Source: Synechococcus sp. MU1642 (lineage in GTDB: Bacteria; Cyanobacteriota; Cyanobacteriia; PCC-6307; Cyanobiaceae). From it: DNA of 64,000 bases. The position numbers and the translations under genes are program-made. How positions within the stretch are numbered: position 1 is the stretch's first letter; every line of letters starts with the position of its first letter. Where the stretch lies: contig NZ_VTKZ01000006.1 in NCBI RefSeq assembly GCF_020514115.1, forward strand, positions 1 through 64,000. Direction: 5' to 3'. Positions 1 through 10,647 of this stretch are shown here, piece by piece. The notes below the pieces were generated by a model. It was not told where the DNA came from and ran no database searches. It saw only the letters and a list, made by a program, of their open reading frames with translations.

Positions 1-2
1 CT

Positions 3-302
3 AGTATGTATATGAAAGAGGGGTGGATGGATAATCATTTTTTACCTCAAAAAAATTTTCTATACCCTGGGGTCAGGTATGACTTATTTAACTTGGACAA
101 CAGAGGGCATAAATTAACGGAGCAGTATTTAAAAGCTATGTTATTTAATTCTGATCATAAATTTAATTCGAAGGCGATGCCGCATTTAAACAAAAGCATA
201 GTCTCCAAAAAATTTATGCAAGATTCTGACATATTGACAGCCCACAGCATCAGTATTTTGAAAAAGCTCTACGCGTATGATTATCTAATTATAAATACTT
301 AG
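3..302 (+). CDS. Sulfotransferase-like protein, C-terminal part (cut by window start)
   Basis: About 98 codons are visible and the reading frame is open back to the first bases of the window, so this is probably the tail of a longer gene. The segment PHLNKS followed about 25 residues later by a Y-x-x-D-Y motif near the C-terminus resembles the end of Sulfotransfer_2-type proteins, which transfer sulfate from PAPS to carbohydrates. The nucleotide-binding loop would lie upstream and cannot be seen. It ends 1 base before the glycosyltransferase ATG, which suggests one transcript for surface-polysaccharide decoration. Base composition is low in GC. The family assignment rests on the C-terminal pattern only. 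Confidence 0.45.
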   Translation, partial: SMYMKEGWMDNHFLPQKNFLYPGVRYDLFNLDNRGHKLTEQYLKAMLFNSDHKFNSKAMPHLNKSIVSKKFMQDSDILTAHSISILKKLYAYDYLIINT

Positions 303-303
303 T

Positions 304-1335
304 ATGATAGATATTGTTATTCCAACTATACACGCATGCCCTGACTTCTTGTCTAAATATATAGGAGTATATTTGTCCTGTCATTGCATTTCACGCATAA
401 TAATAATTGATAACAATATCAACACGCCTCAGTCTAAAGCTCTTTCCAAAATCAAAAATCCACGAGTAATTCATGTCCCGCAATATTCAAATATTTTTGT
501 CAACAATGCTTGGAATATTGGAGCAAAACTGGCTTCTTCAGAGTATCTGGCAATAATCAATGATGATGTAGTAGTGCACAAAGAAGTATTTGAGTATCTT
601 GTTTCTATTGAATGGAGTGATGAGTTAATTGTTTGCGCCCAAATCATGGATAATTCGACTAATTTAAACATTAGAAGATATCATGATTGTAGTAAAAAAA
701 TACCAGTGATATGGGATTCTGAACTGTATTCATGTGGTCACTTTCTAATGATGAAAAGATCACGGTACAAAATAATTCCCGACGAAATCAAAATTTTCTT
801 TGGGGACGACTACTTGCTTCAATGCTTTTCCAAAATATACATCTTGTCTGGATGTGGAATAGATGGTAGCTCATCCACGTCAACACTAAAATGCATAGGA
901 GATGAATACTTTCGAAGGACGTTACAAAATGACTTTAAATTTGCGATGCAGAATATGTTTGGCAAAGACCTAAGAGAACGCTTGTTTTGTCATATAGGCA
1001 CCGGCGGAATTTCAGACAAAAACGTCCTTTTACTTTCTAGAGACACTCATCAATTGCCTTATTGCATCATTGGGCTAAGGATTAAGCGGTATTGCTCTAC
1101 CTCTTGGGGCACTTTTGTCGAACAAGCAAGAGTATTTGAAAGTCAACTAAAAACCAACCAACCGAAACTTGCAAATAAAATTAGCAGCTTCAACAATTAT
1201 CAAGAAATAAAAAATTCTCTTGAAAAGAAGAATGATGCAATTCAGGAATTGATGTTCATTGCATATCATTGGATTGTAAATTCAAAGGATCTTCGGGGGC
1301 GAATTATCGAAACTAGTTCAAGCAATAGACTCTGA
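304..1335 (+). CDS. Glycosyltransferase, family 2-like (GT-A fold)
   Basis: The protein is 343 aa. The N-terminus (IDIVIPT, then a stretch of isoleucines ending in DNN at about residues 30-40) and the NDDVVV motif near residue 84 are the nucleotide-sugar-binding strand and the metal-binding DxD-like motif of GT-A glycosyltransferases. A further acidic pair (GDDY near residue 162) could contribute to catalysis. There are no membrane segments, so it is a cytosolic or membrane-associated enzyme, probably adding a sugar to a surface glycan. It follows the sulfotransferase-like gene after a single base and shares its AT-rich composition. The donor and acceptor sugars cannot be inferred. Confidence 0.75.
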   Translation: MIDIVIPTIHACPDFLSKYIGVYLSCHCISRIIIIDNNINTPQSKALSKIKNPRVIHVPQYSNIFVNNAWNIGAKLASSEYLAIINDDVVVHKEVFEYLVSIEWSDELIVCAQIMDNSTNLNIRRYHDCSKKIPVIWDSELYSCGHFLMMKRSRYKIIPDEIKIFFGDDYLLQCFSKIYILSGCGIDGSSSTSTLKCIGDEYFRRTLQNDFKFAMQNMFGKDLRERLFCHIGTGGISDKNVLLLSRDTHQLPYCIIGLRIKRYCSTSWGTFVEQARVFESQLKTNQPKLANKISSFNNYQEIKNSLEKKNDAIQELMFIAYHWIVNSKDLRGRIIETSSSNRL

Positions 1336-1554
1336 TCTAGTTCTTTCTGTACCCTCGAGGGGTGAAATAGAAGGATCTCTGTCATGAACAACCGCTTGTG
1401 TATCTACTGGAGTGATAGCATTTCCCTCTCTCAGCAGGCATAATCGATTTTGATTTTTATTTCTAAAAGTAGTTAGTTAGCTTTTGTCTGATTATTGTTA
1501 ATAACCTAGATAAACGATATGATTTTGTGGATTTGATTGCGTTTATTTCGTTCT

Positions 1555-2590
1555 TCAACGAATATATTTTTGCTCTAATTCTATTTGTCTATATTTTTCT
1601 TTCAGCTTCGTTCCTATGAGCAATTTCGCAAACTGCTCGTAAGTGCATTGCTCTATTCTCATGTTTCTTCCTGCATTTTCCTCTTCTAGTTTTTGAGGGG
1701 CAGGCCAGAGTTCTGTCCTATCAGGGAAGTGCTTCTTCGTAATGTAATCGTCTGATTTCTTGTAATTCTCGTAGTATGCTTTCTCTTCTTCATGTGTAGG
1801 TGTAATCCTAGGTAGTGATGAAAAAGCATCTTCTACGTCTCTGATCAGCGTTTGCCGATCTGCATCTTGTAGTTGACTTCTCAAGGCTAAAATTGTGTAT
1901 TTATTTATAAAAGATATTGTTTTAATAGCTGCTTCGCTCAAGGAGGTGTTGTGCATTTCAGATGGTGACTTAAGTCCTGATGGGTCGATGCCTGCATAAT
2001 TGCAAAAGTCGTCAATAATGTTCCCTTTGAGAAGATCTGATTTTGTATAAAGTCTTGCATTAAACCGCGTCCCAAATGATCCTGACCATATTTGATCCGT
2101 ATTCCTGTGGTTGCATAGCCTATCGATATGTGAGCCTGGTAATGGGAGTGTTTCCCAGCAATGGCCTGGTCTCGCAGCAGTGCTCCACAAAGAGATAACA
2201 GCTTCAATTGGTTTCCTCATGTAGCAAATAACATTTACTTCTTCGAAATGTTCGAGTAAAAAGTTTTTCAATTCTTCTACCTCTTTATTTGTCCGTAGTC
2301 TTGCCTGCAAGTGCTCGCTGCTGATTATCTAGGTTTGTTTTTTGTGTTTTAATACTTGGCTGGAGAATTCAATTTTCTTGTCAGCAACTCTTTATACAAG
2401 AGTTGGTAAGATCATCCCTGCGATCTGAAGGGTACATAATTACGGGAAGCCACCTATGATCTATCGTTCCAAGAAAAGTAGGGATAAAGAAATTTGTTTC
2501 TAGAAGTCTATCTTTATTGTGCGCCAAATAGTTCTGTAGCGCAGTCGAGCCTGTCTTTTCGGTTCCAATATGTAAAATAAGTTTTGGCAT
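1555..2590 (-). pseudogene. Sulfotransferase gene, broken by frame lesions
   Basis: The 5' piece (ATG at 2590, stop at 2381, 69 aa) has the PAPS-binding loop HIGTEKTGSTALQNYL of the sulfotransferase P-loop family. The 3' piece lies in another frame down to 1555. Read upstream of its nominal TTG at 2310 it gives IISSEHLQARL, the usual 'SSEH' segment, preceded by an in-frame TAG at 2329-2331, and it continues with CYMRKPIEAVISLW. Between 2331 and 2400 all three leftward frames contain a stop, so at least one frameshift and one nonsense change separate the halves. Together they would make a roughly 340-residue enzyme. Sequencing error could explain one lesion but hardly all of them. Confidence 0.75.
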
Positions 2591-2772
2591 TTCACTGGCT
2601 TAATCTTTTGCAGGCTATCATGATAGTTGCCTTTGTTTGACTTGTCCTTTCTTTCGCTTAATCCTTACTTTCGTTGTCCCTCAAGTTAGTGAATTCTCCT
2701 CAGGCATTGATTTAAGGATTCTCCGCTTCTTAAGCCGTATCCGAGCACAACCTGATTTCAAGTAGATCTCAA

Positions 2773-3045
2773 CTACGTCGTCGATATTAGTGATTGGTTT
2801 TGTGATTCTGCTGCTGCAATACATTTACGTTCATGGGTGTACTCGTCTTGCCACATGAAGGCGACCCAGCCCATCTGCCTGGCTTCTTCAATGGTTGTTG
2901 CACCTGGGATTTGGCGAGTTTTTTATCGACGTTCTCCTGGGATCTTTTCTTTGTAGAAGTACGAGCCGGCTGATGTTCCAGAGCCATATCTGATCACTTG
3001 GTCGCGGCCGTTTAGTACCTCTTGTTTTTCAACAATGGTTGGCAT
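2773..3045 (-). pseudogene. Integrase-like N-terminal remnant with in-frame stop
   Basis: Starting from the ATG at 3045, one frame reads 40 residues ending YFYKEKIPGERR. It then meets a TAA at 2923-2925 and continues in the same frame as KTRQIPGATTIEEARQMGW and onward to a TAG at 2773-2775. The continuity across the stop, where a tyrosine codon would give RRYKTR, indicates a single ancestral coding sequence of about 90 residues. The pattern 'Y-F-Y-K-x-K-I-P-G-E-R-R-Y ... T-I-E-E-A' resembles the arm-binding N-terminus of phage-type tyrosine integrases. No catalytic domain is present. It lies in the AT-rich island. The integrase resemblance is tentative. Confidence 0.45.
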
Positions 3046-3449
3046 CGCTCGGCGCTTGCGTGTGTCAATGCTGTGTGTATGGCAGGTTCTGAATCCTGTA
3101 AACACAAGCTATAGCCTTAACCCACTTCGTGCCAGGTGAAGTAGGTCATCCTGCCCTGCTGCCTTAAAACATGACTTTAAGGGATATGAGCGGAATAAAG
3201 CTTTCGTTCTGAACATAAAAAATCCCGTGGATACCAGGTGTGTCGTTCAGGCCTCCCTTCATTCAATGCACCTGGTTGCGGTCAATCCAAAATGTGAAAA
3301 CGTCGGTCATATTTCCTGCGTCAGGTTCAATCTTTCTCGGAAGATATTGGCTTCGTGTGGTACGAAACCAAGTTCAATCTTATTGGCGATTTGAATCACT
3401 GCATCCTTGAGATTGCTTCAAACGATTGTCTTCAGGAATGGATCAAAGA
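3046..3449. other. Gene-free stretch between island and mraY
   Basis: No convincing gene, tRNA or terminator was found here. The only structure noted is an inverted repeat, ACCAGGTG at 3233-3240 against CACCTGGT at 3269-3276, with a 28-base loop. Base composition shifts from AT-rich to the GC-rich backbone across this interval, so it marks the approximate right edge of the island. Confidence 0.4.
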
Positions 3450-4550
3450 TCAGGGACGCAGTACCAGTCCGAGAAGCACAAGCCCTGCTGTGACAAGCCA
3501 GAACGCAGGCACCACGCTTCGTTCATCGGTGCCCCCCAGCTCAAAATGGTGATGGAGTGGCGCCATGCGGAACACGCGTCGCCCTTGCCCATCAGGGCCT
3601 TTCGTGGCCTTAAACACCCAAACCTGGATGATCACGGAGAGGGATTCCGCTACGAAGATGCCTCCCATCACCAGCAGCGGCCAGAGGCTGTTGGACAACA
3701 GGGCCACACCGCTGAGAGCGGCCCCCATTGCTAGGGATCCCGTGTCGCCCATGAAGGCCCGAGCCGGGTTTCGGTTGTGGACGAGAAACCCAAGCCATGC
3801 CCCGGCCATGGCCATGCAGAAGCCAGCCAAGGCGGGATCTCCGTTGTCCCCTCGCAGCATCAGTTGAAGTGCCAGACCCGTAAAAACCAGTGCTCCGCAG
3901 CCGCTGGCCAAGCCATCCAGGCCGTCGGTGAGGTTGGTGGCGTTGCTCTCCGCTAGAACGACAAACAACCCAAGCGGCCAGATCAGCAGTCCCAACGGCA
4001 GTTCAAGGCCATAGGGCAAAGCAATGCCGCTGCTGATCCAGCCCTGCCAGGCAGCGATTGCAAGAAAGGCTGCGGCCGCCATGGCTTGCAGCATCAATTT
4101 CCCTTGTGCCGTCAGGCCTCTATTGGTGTGTTTGGTGAGGCTGCTCCAATCATCGATGCCGCCGATCAGCATGAACGCCAAGGTGAGTCCTGCCAGGCTG
4201 AGCAGTTGTTGCGACGCCACGGCGTCCCGCGTGATCAAGCTCCCGAGAATGACCCCGACGGGAACCACCAGAAGGCCCCCCATAGTTGGGGTTCCCGCTT
4301 TGCTCTGATGGGCTTTGGGGCCTTCCTTACGGATGAACTGCCCCATCTTCAAGCGACGCAGAAGGGGAATGCCCAAGGCCGCAGTCGCTGTAGCGCAGAC
4401 CGCTGAAATCAAGAGCGGCAGGCTCAGTTGCGCATTGGTGATCCATTTGTCGGCTGCAAAGCTGGTCATCAAGACCACCAGCATCAGCAAGCTGGCACTC
4501 AATGAGCCGTTCTCCCACCAAGGACGGTGGTTTGAATCCGTGGATTGCAA
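3450..4550 (-). CDS. mraY: Phospho-N-acetylmuramoyl-pentapeptide transferase MraY
   Basis: MraY moves phospho-MurNAc-pentapeptide from UDP to undecaprenyl phosphate in the inner membrane, making lipid I for peptidoglycan. The 366-aa protein is close to the usual length of about 360 and has around ten hydrophobic segments. Signature motifs are KAGTPTMGG (near residue 85), the DDW pair (near 132), [15 protein letters not shown] (near 204), [10 protein letters not shown] (near 266) and the histidine-rich MAPLHHHFE near the C-terminus. All invariant aspartates and the HHH motif are intact. The ATG at 4550 is used. It lies 71 bases downstream of the DUF3134 gene on the same strand and borders the AT-rich island. 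Confidence 0.96.
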   Translation of the reverse strand: MQSTDSNHRPWWENGSLSASLLMLVVLMTSFAADKWITNAQLSLPLLISAVCATATAALGIPLLRRLKMGQFIRKEGPKAHQSKAGTPTMGGLLVVPVGVILGSLITRDAVASQQLLSLAGLTLAFMLIGGIDDWSSLTKHTNRGLTAQGKLMLQAMAAAAFLAIAAWQGWISSGIALPYGLELPLGLLIWPLGLFVVLAESNATNLTDGLDGLASGCGALVFTGLALQLMLRGDNGDPALAGFCMAMAGAWLGFLVHNRNPARAFMGDTGSLAMGAALSGVALLSNSLWPLLVMGGIFVAESLSVIIQVWVFKATKGPDGQGRRVFRMAPLHHHFELGGTDERSVVPAFWLVTAGLVLLGLVLRP

Positions 4551-4621
4551 AGCGGCACTGGACTGGTCGCTGGGACCCTAGGTGAGTCGCTCAGGGTCGA
4601 CCAGTCAGTGCTTGGGGGACG

Positions 4622-4891
4622 TCAGTCCTCCCACTGCTCCTCGTTTTGCTCGTCATCCTTGTTGTAATCCTCTTTCTCACCCATGAGCGCAGAGAGTTCT
4701 TCCTCTTCGACGGTGCTCACTTCAGGTGATCCGGATTCTTCGTCAGCAACGAGACGACCGCTGGTTTCGAGCCAGGACAGGAGGTCGGGCTCCTCACGCA
4801 GGGGCAGCACGGGCGCAGGGTCGCGGCGCCCATAGCGGGTGAGGGACGGGTTGACGCTGTCCAGGGCGTTTAAATCAACCAGAGCGCTCAT
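4622..4891 (-). CDS. DUF3134-like cyanobacterial protein
   Basis: An 89-residue acidic soluble protein, using the ATG at 4891 (a GTG further upstream would add seven unlikely residues). The core pattern NPSLTRYGRRDPAPVLPLR, then a DLLSWLETSGRL segment and a glutamate/aspartate-rich tail, matches my memory of the cyanobacteria-specific DUF3134 family, whose function is unknown. The C-terminal 30 residues are almost entirely acidic or polar and probably disordered. It could be cotranscribed with mraY, 71 bases downstream. Nothing in the sequence indicates a partner or activity. Confidence 0.7.
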   Translation of the reverse strand: MSALVDLNALDSVNPSLTRYGRRDPAPVLPLREEPDLLSWLETSGRLVADEESGSPEVSTVEEEELSALMGEKEDYNKDDEQNEEQWED

Positions 4892-4950
4892 GCAGGGAGG
4901 GACGCGGGCCAATCAACCAAGATAAACCACGTGCTGTTTTTGGCCTACCC

Positions 4951-5184
4951 CTGAACAAACCTGCGCTGCTCGTTTTTCTGTGGAGCCTGGCCCTGATCAT
5001 CAGTGCTGGCCTGCATTGGTGGGGTTTGCAGCGGCCTGAACCGTTGCAGACCTCTTGGGCGCTGGCGCTGCTGCTGGTCTTTTCCCCGGCTCTGGCGTTG
5101 GCTGGATGGTTGCTTGTGGCTTCCTCAAAGGTGGCGGCCGGCGAGACGAGAGAATCAGACGATTGTGATCAGGAGACCCATTGA
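4951..5184 (+). CDS. Possible small membrane protein coupled to argG
   Basis: From 4951 the frame reads [20 protein letters not shown], then W-W-G-L-Q, a second hydrophobic block ([20 protein letters not shown]) and a charged tail ending at the TGA at 5182-5184. It would encode about 77 residues with two transmembrane segments. There is no ATG, GTG or TTG before the first segment, so translation would need a CTG at 4951 or start late at an internal TTG. The stop shares one base with the argG ATG (TGATG), a coupling arrangement that supports a real gene. I do not recognise the family. An erroneous or lost start is possible. Confidence 0.5.
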   Translation: MNKPALLVFLWSLALIISAGLHWWGLQRPEPLQTSWALALLLVFSPALALAGWLLVASSKVAAGETRESDDCDQETH

Positions 5185-6395
5185 TGGGCCGCGCCAAGAA
5201 GGTGGTACTCGCCTATTCCGGGGGAGTTGATACCAGTGTCTGCATCCCTTACCTCAAGCAGGAATGGGGTGTGGAGGATGTGATCACATTTGCCGCTGAT
5301 CTCGGCCAGGGCGATGAACTGGAGCCGATTCGTCAGAAAGCGCTAGATGCCGGTGCCAGTCAGTCGCTGGTGGGAGATCTGATCGAGCCCTTCATTAAGG
5401 ATTTCGCCTTTCCGGCGATTCGTGCCAACGCCCTCTATGAAGGCCGTTACCCCCTCTCCACGGCTCTGGCGAGGCCTCTGATAGCCAAGCGCCTAGTCGA
5501 GGTGGCCCGGGAAGTGGGCGCCGATGCTGTCGCCCATGGATGCACAGGCAAGGGCAACGATCAGGTGCGTTTTGATGTGGCCATCGCTGCTTTGGCACCG
5601 GATCTCAAGGTGCTCACCCCAGCCCGTGAGTGGGGCATGAGCCGTGAGGAGACCATCGCCTACGGCGAACGCTGTGGTCTGCCCGCACCGGTGAGCAAGA
5701 AGTCGCCTTACTCGATCGACCTCAATCTGCTGGGCCGCAGCATCGAGGCAGGACCCCTCGAAGACCCGATGGTGGCCCCGCCGGAGGAGGTGTTTGCGAT
5801 GACGCGATCGGTGGAGGCTGCTCCGGATCTCTCCGAAGAGATCGAGATTGCTTTTGAAGCAGGAAATCCTGTGGCAATCAACGGTCAGCAGCTGGACCCC
5901 GTGGCTTTGATCCGTGAAGCCAATCGTCTAGCGGGCACCCATGGCATTGGCCGCCTCGACATGATCGAGAACCGGGTGGTAGGCATCAAATCCCGGGAGA
6001 TCTACGAAACGCCCGGGCTATTGCTGCTGATCCAGGCCCACCAGGAATTGGAAAGCCTGACCCTGGCTGCCGATGTGCTGCGCAGCAAGCGGCAATTGGA
6101 AATGCAGTGGGCTGACCTCATCTACCAGGGGCTTTGGTTTGGCCCTCTCAAAAATGCTTTGGACGGCTTCATGGACCGCACCCAGACCACCGTCAATGGT
6201 GTCGTTCGCCTCCGTCTGCACAAAGGAACGGCCATGGTCACTGGACGCGGCTCAGCAGACAGCAGCCTGTACGTCCCCGAAATGGCCTCCTACGGCAGTG
6301 AGGATCAGTTCGATCACCGCGCTGCAGAGGGCTTTATTTACGTCTGGGGTCTGCCAACCCGACTGTGGTCAGCATCCCAGCGCCGTTCAAGTTGA
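5184..6395 (+). CDS. argG: Argininosuccinate synthase
   Basis: ArgG ligates citrulline and aspartate using ATP, giving argininosuccinate for arginine synthesis in the cytosol. The 403-aa product starts [19 protein letters not shown], in which SGGVDTS is the N-type ATP pyrophosphatase P-loop. Later segments [26 protein letters not shown] and [17 protein letters not shown] are family hallmarks. The ATG at 5184 is chosen over the TTG one codon upstream because AGGAG at 5171-5175 is well spaced, and because its first base overlaps the stop of the preceding small frame. Length is typical for the family. Confidence 0.97.
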   Translation: MGRAKKVVLAYSGGVDTSVCIPYLKQEWGVEDVITFAADLGQGDELEPIRQKALDAGASQSLVGDLIEPFIKDFAFPAIRANALYEGRYPLSTALARPLIAKRLVEVAREVGADAVAHGCTGKGNDQVRFDVAIAALAPDLKVLTPAREWGMSREETIAYGERCGLPAPVSKKSPYSIDLNLLGRSIEAGPLEDPMVAPPEEVFAMTRSVEAAPDLSEEIEIAFEAGNPVAINGQQLDPVALIREANRLAGTHGIGRLDMIENRVVGIKSREIYETPGLLLLIQAHQELESLTLAADVLRSKRQLEMQWADLIYQGLWFGPLKNALDGFMDRTQTTVNGVVRLRLHKGTAMVTGRGSADSSLYVPEMASYGSEDQFDHRAAEGFIYVWGLPTRLWSASQRRSS

Positions 6396-6507
6396 GAGCT
6401 GCAGTTTCTGCAGGAACTTGGGAAGTCTCAGGTCTGGAAAACGCACAACGTTGTCCGGTTCTGAGCTTCCAGGCAGGGTCGGCTGAGACCGCTCGCTCTG
6501 TTCTTGA

Positions 6508-6759
6508 TCAACATTGTTCAGCCAGCAGTTGATAACGCTCCATCAAGGGCTCAAGCCGCTGTTGGAAGCGGCGTTCAAAAATGTCCGGTAGTTCGGCTAG
6601 AAGCTCGTTATGGACCTTGATCTCGCCCTCGAGCTCTGAAATTCTTTTTTTCAGCAATCGAATCACTTCAGCGTCGCCATGACGCTCGTTCCAAACAGGT
6701 TCGGTTGGCTGAGGTTGGTCGTGTTTCGAATCAATGGGTGGACGGTATCGCCCACCCAC
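6508..6759 (-). CDS. Small coiled-coil hypothetical protein
   Basis: 83 residues from a GTG at 6759. The frame is open further upstream to an ATT at 6771, which would add I-V-G-F, so the true start could be unusual. After a GGRYRPPID segment and a proline-rich linker, residues 30-80 (VIRLLKKRISELEGEIKVHN and on) have the heptad spacing of a coiled coil. It lies 17 bases downstream of rpsF on the same strand and is the last gene of the aroE-tic20-rpsF run. It is probably a picocyanobacterial conserved protein. I do not recognise a function. Confidence 0.6.
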   Translation of the reverse strand: MGGRYRPPIDSKHDQPQPTEPVWNERHGDAEVIRLLKKRISELEGEIKVHNELLAELPDIFERRFQQRLEPLMERYQLLAEQC

Positions 6760-6776
6760 GAATCCAACAATGCTGA

Positions 6777-7151
6777 TCAGTCAGCTGATGCAGCGGTTTC
6801 GGCTTGTTGCTGTTGAGCAGCTTCGCTGCCCGGCATTACCCGAGGTGCGGGAAGGGGGCCTTCCTGCTTCACGGTCAGATAGCGGATCACGTCTTCACTG
6901 AGACGCATCGCCTTCTCGAGAACAGCAACTTGCTGGCCATCGCCGTTGTGGCTCAGTTGCACGTAAATGCCTTCCTTGTGCTTGGCAATCGGGTAAGCCA
7001 GACGGCGCTTGCCACGCATCTGGTTGTCCAGAACGTCGGCACCAGTTTCCACGAGCATGTCGCGGTACTTGGTGAGATGGCTTTCAACTTCCTCCTCCGG
7101 AATGTCCGGACGAAGGATGTACATGGTTTCGTAATACGGATCGTGCGTCAT
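6777..7151 (-). CDS. rpsF: 30S ribosomal protein S6
   Basis: S6 binds 16S rRNA with S18 in the platform of the small subunit. The ATG at 7151 gives [20 protein letters not shown], the standard N-terminus. [10 protein letters not shown] and the central strand VQLSHNGDG are family signatures. The length of 124 aa is slightly above average because of a glutamine- and alanine-rich tail (residues 105-124) that is probably flexible. It lies 80 bases downstream of tic20 and ahead of a coiled-coil gene. No ssb or rpsR follows, which is common in cyanobacteria. Confidence 0.95.
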   Translation of the reverse strand: MTHDPYYETMYILRPDIPEEEVESHLTKYRDMLVETGADVLDNQMRGKRRLAYPIAKHKEGIYVQLSHNGDGQQVAVLEKAMRLSEDVIRYLTVKQEGPLPAPRVMPGSEAAQQQQAETAASAD

Positions 7152-7231
7152 GGCCAGCACCTAAGGGGCATCAGGCTCACCGGAGTGAGCGACGGATCCA
7201 ACACCTTATCCCCTGGCGTGTCCCCACACTT

Positions 7232-7708
7232 TCAGTAGAGCTGCATGCGTACGGCCTGGCTGATGCCGGGCAGATCAGGTTCGCGCCCGCGCCAGCACTC
7301 CACCAGGGCGAACAGAAGGATCGCCAGCACCGCCACCACGATCGTGCTGGACAGGGTGCCCAGCAGCAGGCTGCCCCCAGCAATCGGTTGCAGCAGGATG
7401 CCAAACGCGAAGCTGAGCACAACGATCACGATGTCGGTGAGCAGGGCCTGGAGCGTGTTGAAGCGCAAGAAGTAAGGAACGGCTGGATTGCGCACCACCG
7501 CCAGAAACAACACAAAGAAGAGCAGCAGGCCACCGAAGGGAACTCCTCGATCCAATTGAATCAGCGGTACCGCTGGAACGATCAGCAGCCTCAGCAATGG
7601 GATCTGGTTGAACACGCCGTCAGCCCCGAGGCCAAACGGAATGGCATCACTCCAGGGGAGCAGGTACACCAGCGGTGCAAGCAGACGCTGCCAGAGGGGA
7701 ATCTGCAC
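7232..7708 (-). CDS. Tic20 family membrane protein
   Basis: From the GTG at 7708 the product is about 158 aa and begins VQIPLWQRLLAPLVYLLPW. It has four predicted membrane segments, with a signature block PLIQLDRGVPFGGLLLFFVL followed by NPAVPYFLRFNTLQALL. This matches cyanobacterial Tic20/Ycf60 proteins, relatives of the plastid inner-envelope import channel whose role in cyanobacteria is unclear. Upstream in-frame codons overlap aroE and look non-coding, which favours the GTG. It follows the aroE stop by 25 bases on the same strand. Confidence 0.85.
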   Translation of the reverse strand: MQIPLWQRLLAPLVYLLPWSDAIPFGLGADGVFNQIPLLRLLIVPAVPLIQLDRGVPFGGLLLFFVLFLAVVRNPAVPYFLRFNTLQALLTDIVIVVLSFAFGILLQPIAGGSLLLGTLSSTIVVAVLAILLFALVECWRGREPDLPGISQAVRMQLY

Positions 7709-7733
7709 GGTGGAGCTTGGGATTGTTGGGACC

Positions 7734-8603
7734 TTAGGCCGCAAGAGCAGTCGCGGCGGCGCTTCGCATCGCCTCGACAGGAACTTCATTGCGACCACTC
7801 CAGAGCCGCAGCGAGGCAGCGCCCTGCTGCACCAGCATCTCAAGGCCATCGATGCAGCGATGGCCCCGTTGTTGCCCAGCGGCGAGCCAGCTGGTGGGCC
7901 GTGGGGTGTAGATCAGGTCGTACAACACCGCCTCTCCGTTCAGGCCTGACCAGAGTTCTGCCCCCAACGGCATCGCCCTGGGGTCATCGTGCTGTGCCAT
8001 GCCCACCGGGGTGGTGTTCACCACGAGAGCCGCTTGAGCCACGCTCGCGTTGAGCTGAACAGTGTTGTCGAGACAGGCCGTCAGGGGGGCGTGGCCCTGC
8101 TGCAGATCAGTGATGAAGCCTTGCAGTGCCTCGCTTCGCCGTCCCACAACGGTGATGCTGCTGAGGTCCAGGGTCTGCAGACCGGCCACTACTGCTCGAG
8201 CTGATCCGCCGCAGCCGATCACCACGGCATGGCGTCTTGCCCAGGCGTCGTTGGCACCGAGGGGTGCCAGAAAGCCCTCCACGTCGGTGTTGGTGCCGAA
8301 CCAGCCACCGCCTGTTCCTGGGATCAGGGTGTTGACGGCACCGAGCCGTTTCGCCAGCGGGCTCAGCTCCTCGCAGAGCTCGGCGATGGCTTGTTTGTGC
8401 GGGATGGTGACGTTGAGGCCCTGGCAGCCAACGGCCCTGAGACCGTTCAACACCTGATCAAGACTTTCGCTTTCGCAGGGCAGGGCCAGATAGCGCCAGT
8501 TGAGCCCCATGCTTTCGAGGGCGGCGTTCTGCATCACCGGCGAAAGCGAGTGGCGCACTGGATTGCCAAGCAGGCCCACAAGGCTGGTGCCGCCGTTGAT
8601 CAT
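7734..8603 (-). CDS. aroE: Shikimate dehydrogenase
   Basis: AroE reduces 3-dehydroshikimate to shikimate with NADPH in aromatic amino-acid synthesis. The ATG at 8603 gives [20 protein letters not shown], where [15 protein letters not shown] holds the shikimate-binding serines. Further landmarks are LNVTIPHKQ (catalytic lysine), LGAVNTL, the Rossmann motif GCGGSARAV near residue 138 and NTTPVGM. It has 289 residues, a typical length. The frame is open to a more distal ATG at 8717, but that region runs into the dnaK start, so the inner ATG is preferred. It is transcribed divergently from dnaK. Confidence 0.95.
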   Translation of the reverse strand: MINGGTSLVGLLGNPVRHSLSPVMQNAALESMGLNWRYLALPCESESLDQVLNGLRAVGCQGLNVTIPHKQAIAELCEELSPLAKRLGAVNTLIPGTGGGWFGTNTDVEGFLAPLGANDAWARRHAVVIGCGGSARAVVAGLQTLDLSSITVVGRRSEALQGFITDLQQGHAPLTACLDNTVQLNASVAQAALVVNTTPVGMAQHDDPRAMPLGAELWSGLNGEAVLYDLIYTPRPTSWLAAGQQRGHRCIDGLEMLVQQGAASLRLWSGRNEVPVEAMRSAAATALAA

Positions 8604-8719
8604 TGCCAGGGCTGGATCGCTCCACCAGCCTGCCTGTTCGGGAACCACACCTCGCCTGTCAGAGGGTCTGCTGTGGAGGATGTGGCCATTCAAATCACCA
8701 TTTCTGGAGGTGGGCACCG
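8604..8719. promoter_or_regulatory. Divergent promoter region of aroE and dnaK
   Basis: This 116-base gap separates the diverging starts of aroE and dnaK, so promoters for both must lie here or within their 5' ends. GGAGG at 8706-8710 is the dnaK ribosome-binding site, 9 bases before its ATG. I did not find a perfect CIRCE inverted repeat, so the heat-shock control of this dnaK is not explained by HrcA from sequence alone. Confidence 0.45.
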
Positions 8720-10627
<1,908 letters not shown>

Positions 10628-10647
10628 TCGGTTGAACCACCAACCCG

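Larger units (their letters stand above)
1..3449. other. AT-rich, island-like segment
   Basis: By eye this stretch is clearly richer in A and T than everything after mraY, and the change comes within a few hundred bases of position 3400. It carries sulfotransferase and glycosyltransferase genes (typical cell-surface modification cargo), a decayed sulfotransferase and an integrase-like remnant. No tRNA, insertion sequence or flanking direct repeat was recognised, so the left boundary is outside the window and the right boundary is only approximate. I infer a horizontally acquired or hypervariable island abutting a conserved chromosomal backbone. Confidence 0.6.

Noticed and set aside
1336-1554. 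Possible terminator CCCTCGAGGG after the glycosyltransferase
   Set aside because: The arms are only five bases with no loop and no T-run.
3321-3345. Text resembling a tRNA T-arm (GGTTCAATCTTT)
   Set aside because: No matching acceptor, anticodon or D-arm could be laid out around it.
4024-4581. Long open frames on the strand opposite mraY
   Set aside because: They overlap a clear mraY, have no recognisable motifs and reflect the high GC content of the third codon positions.
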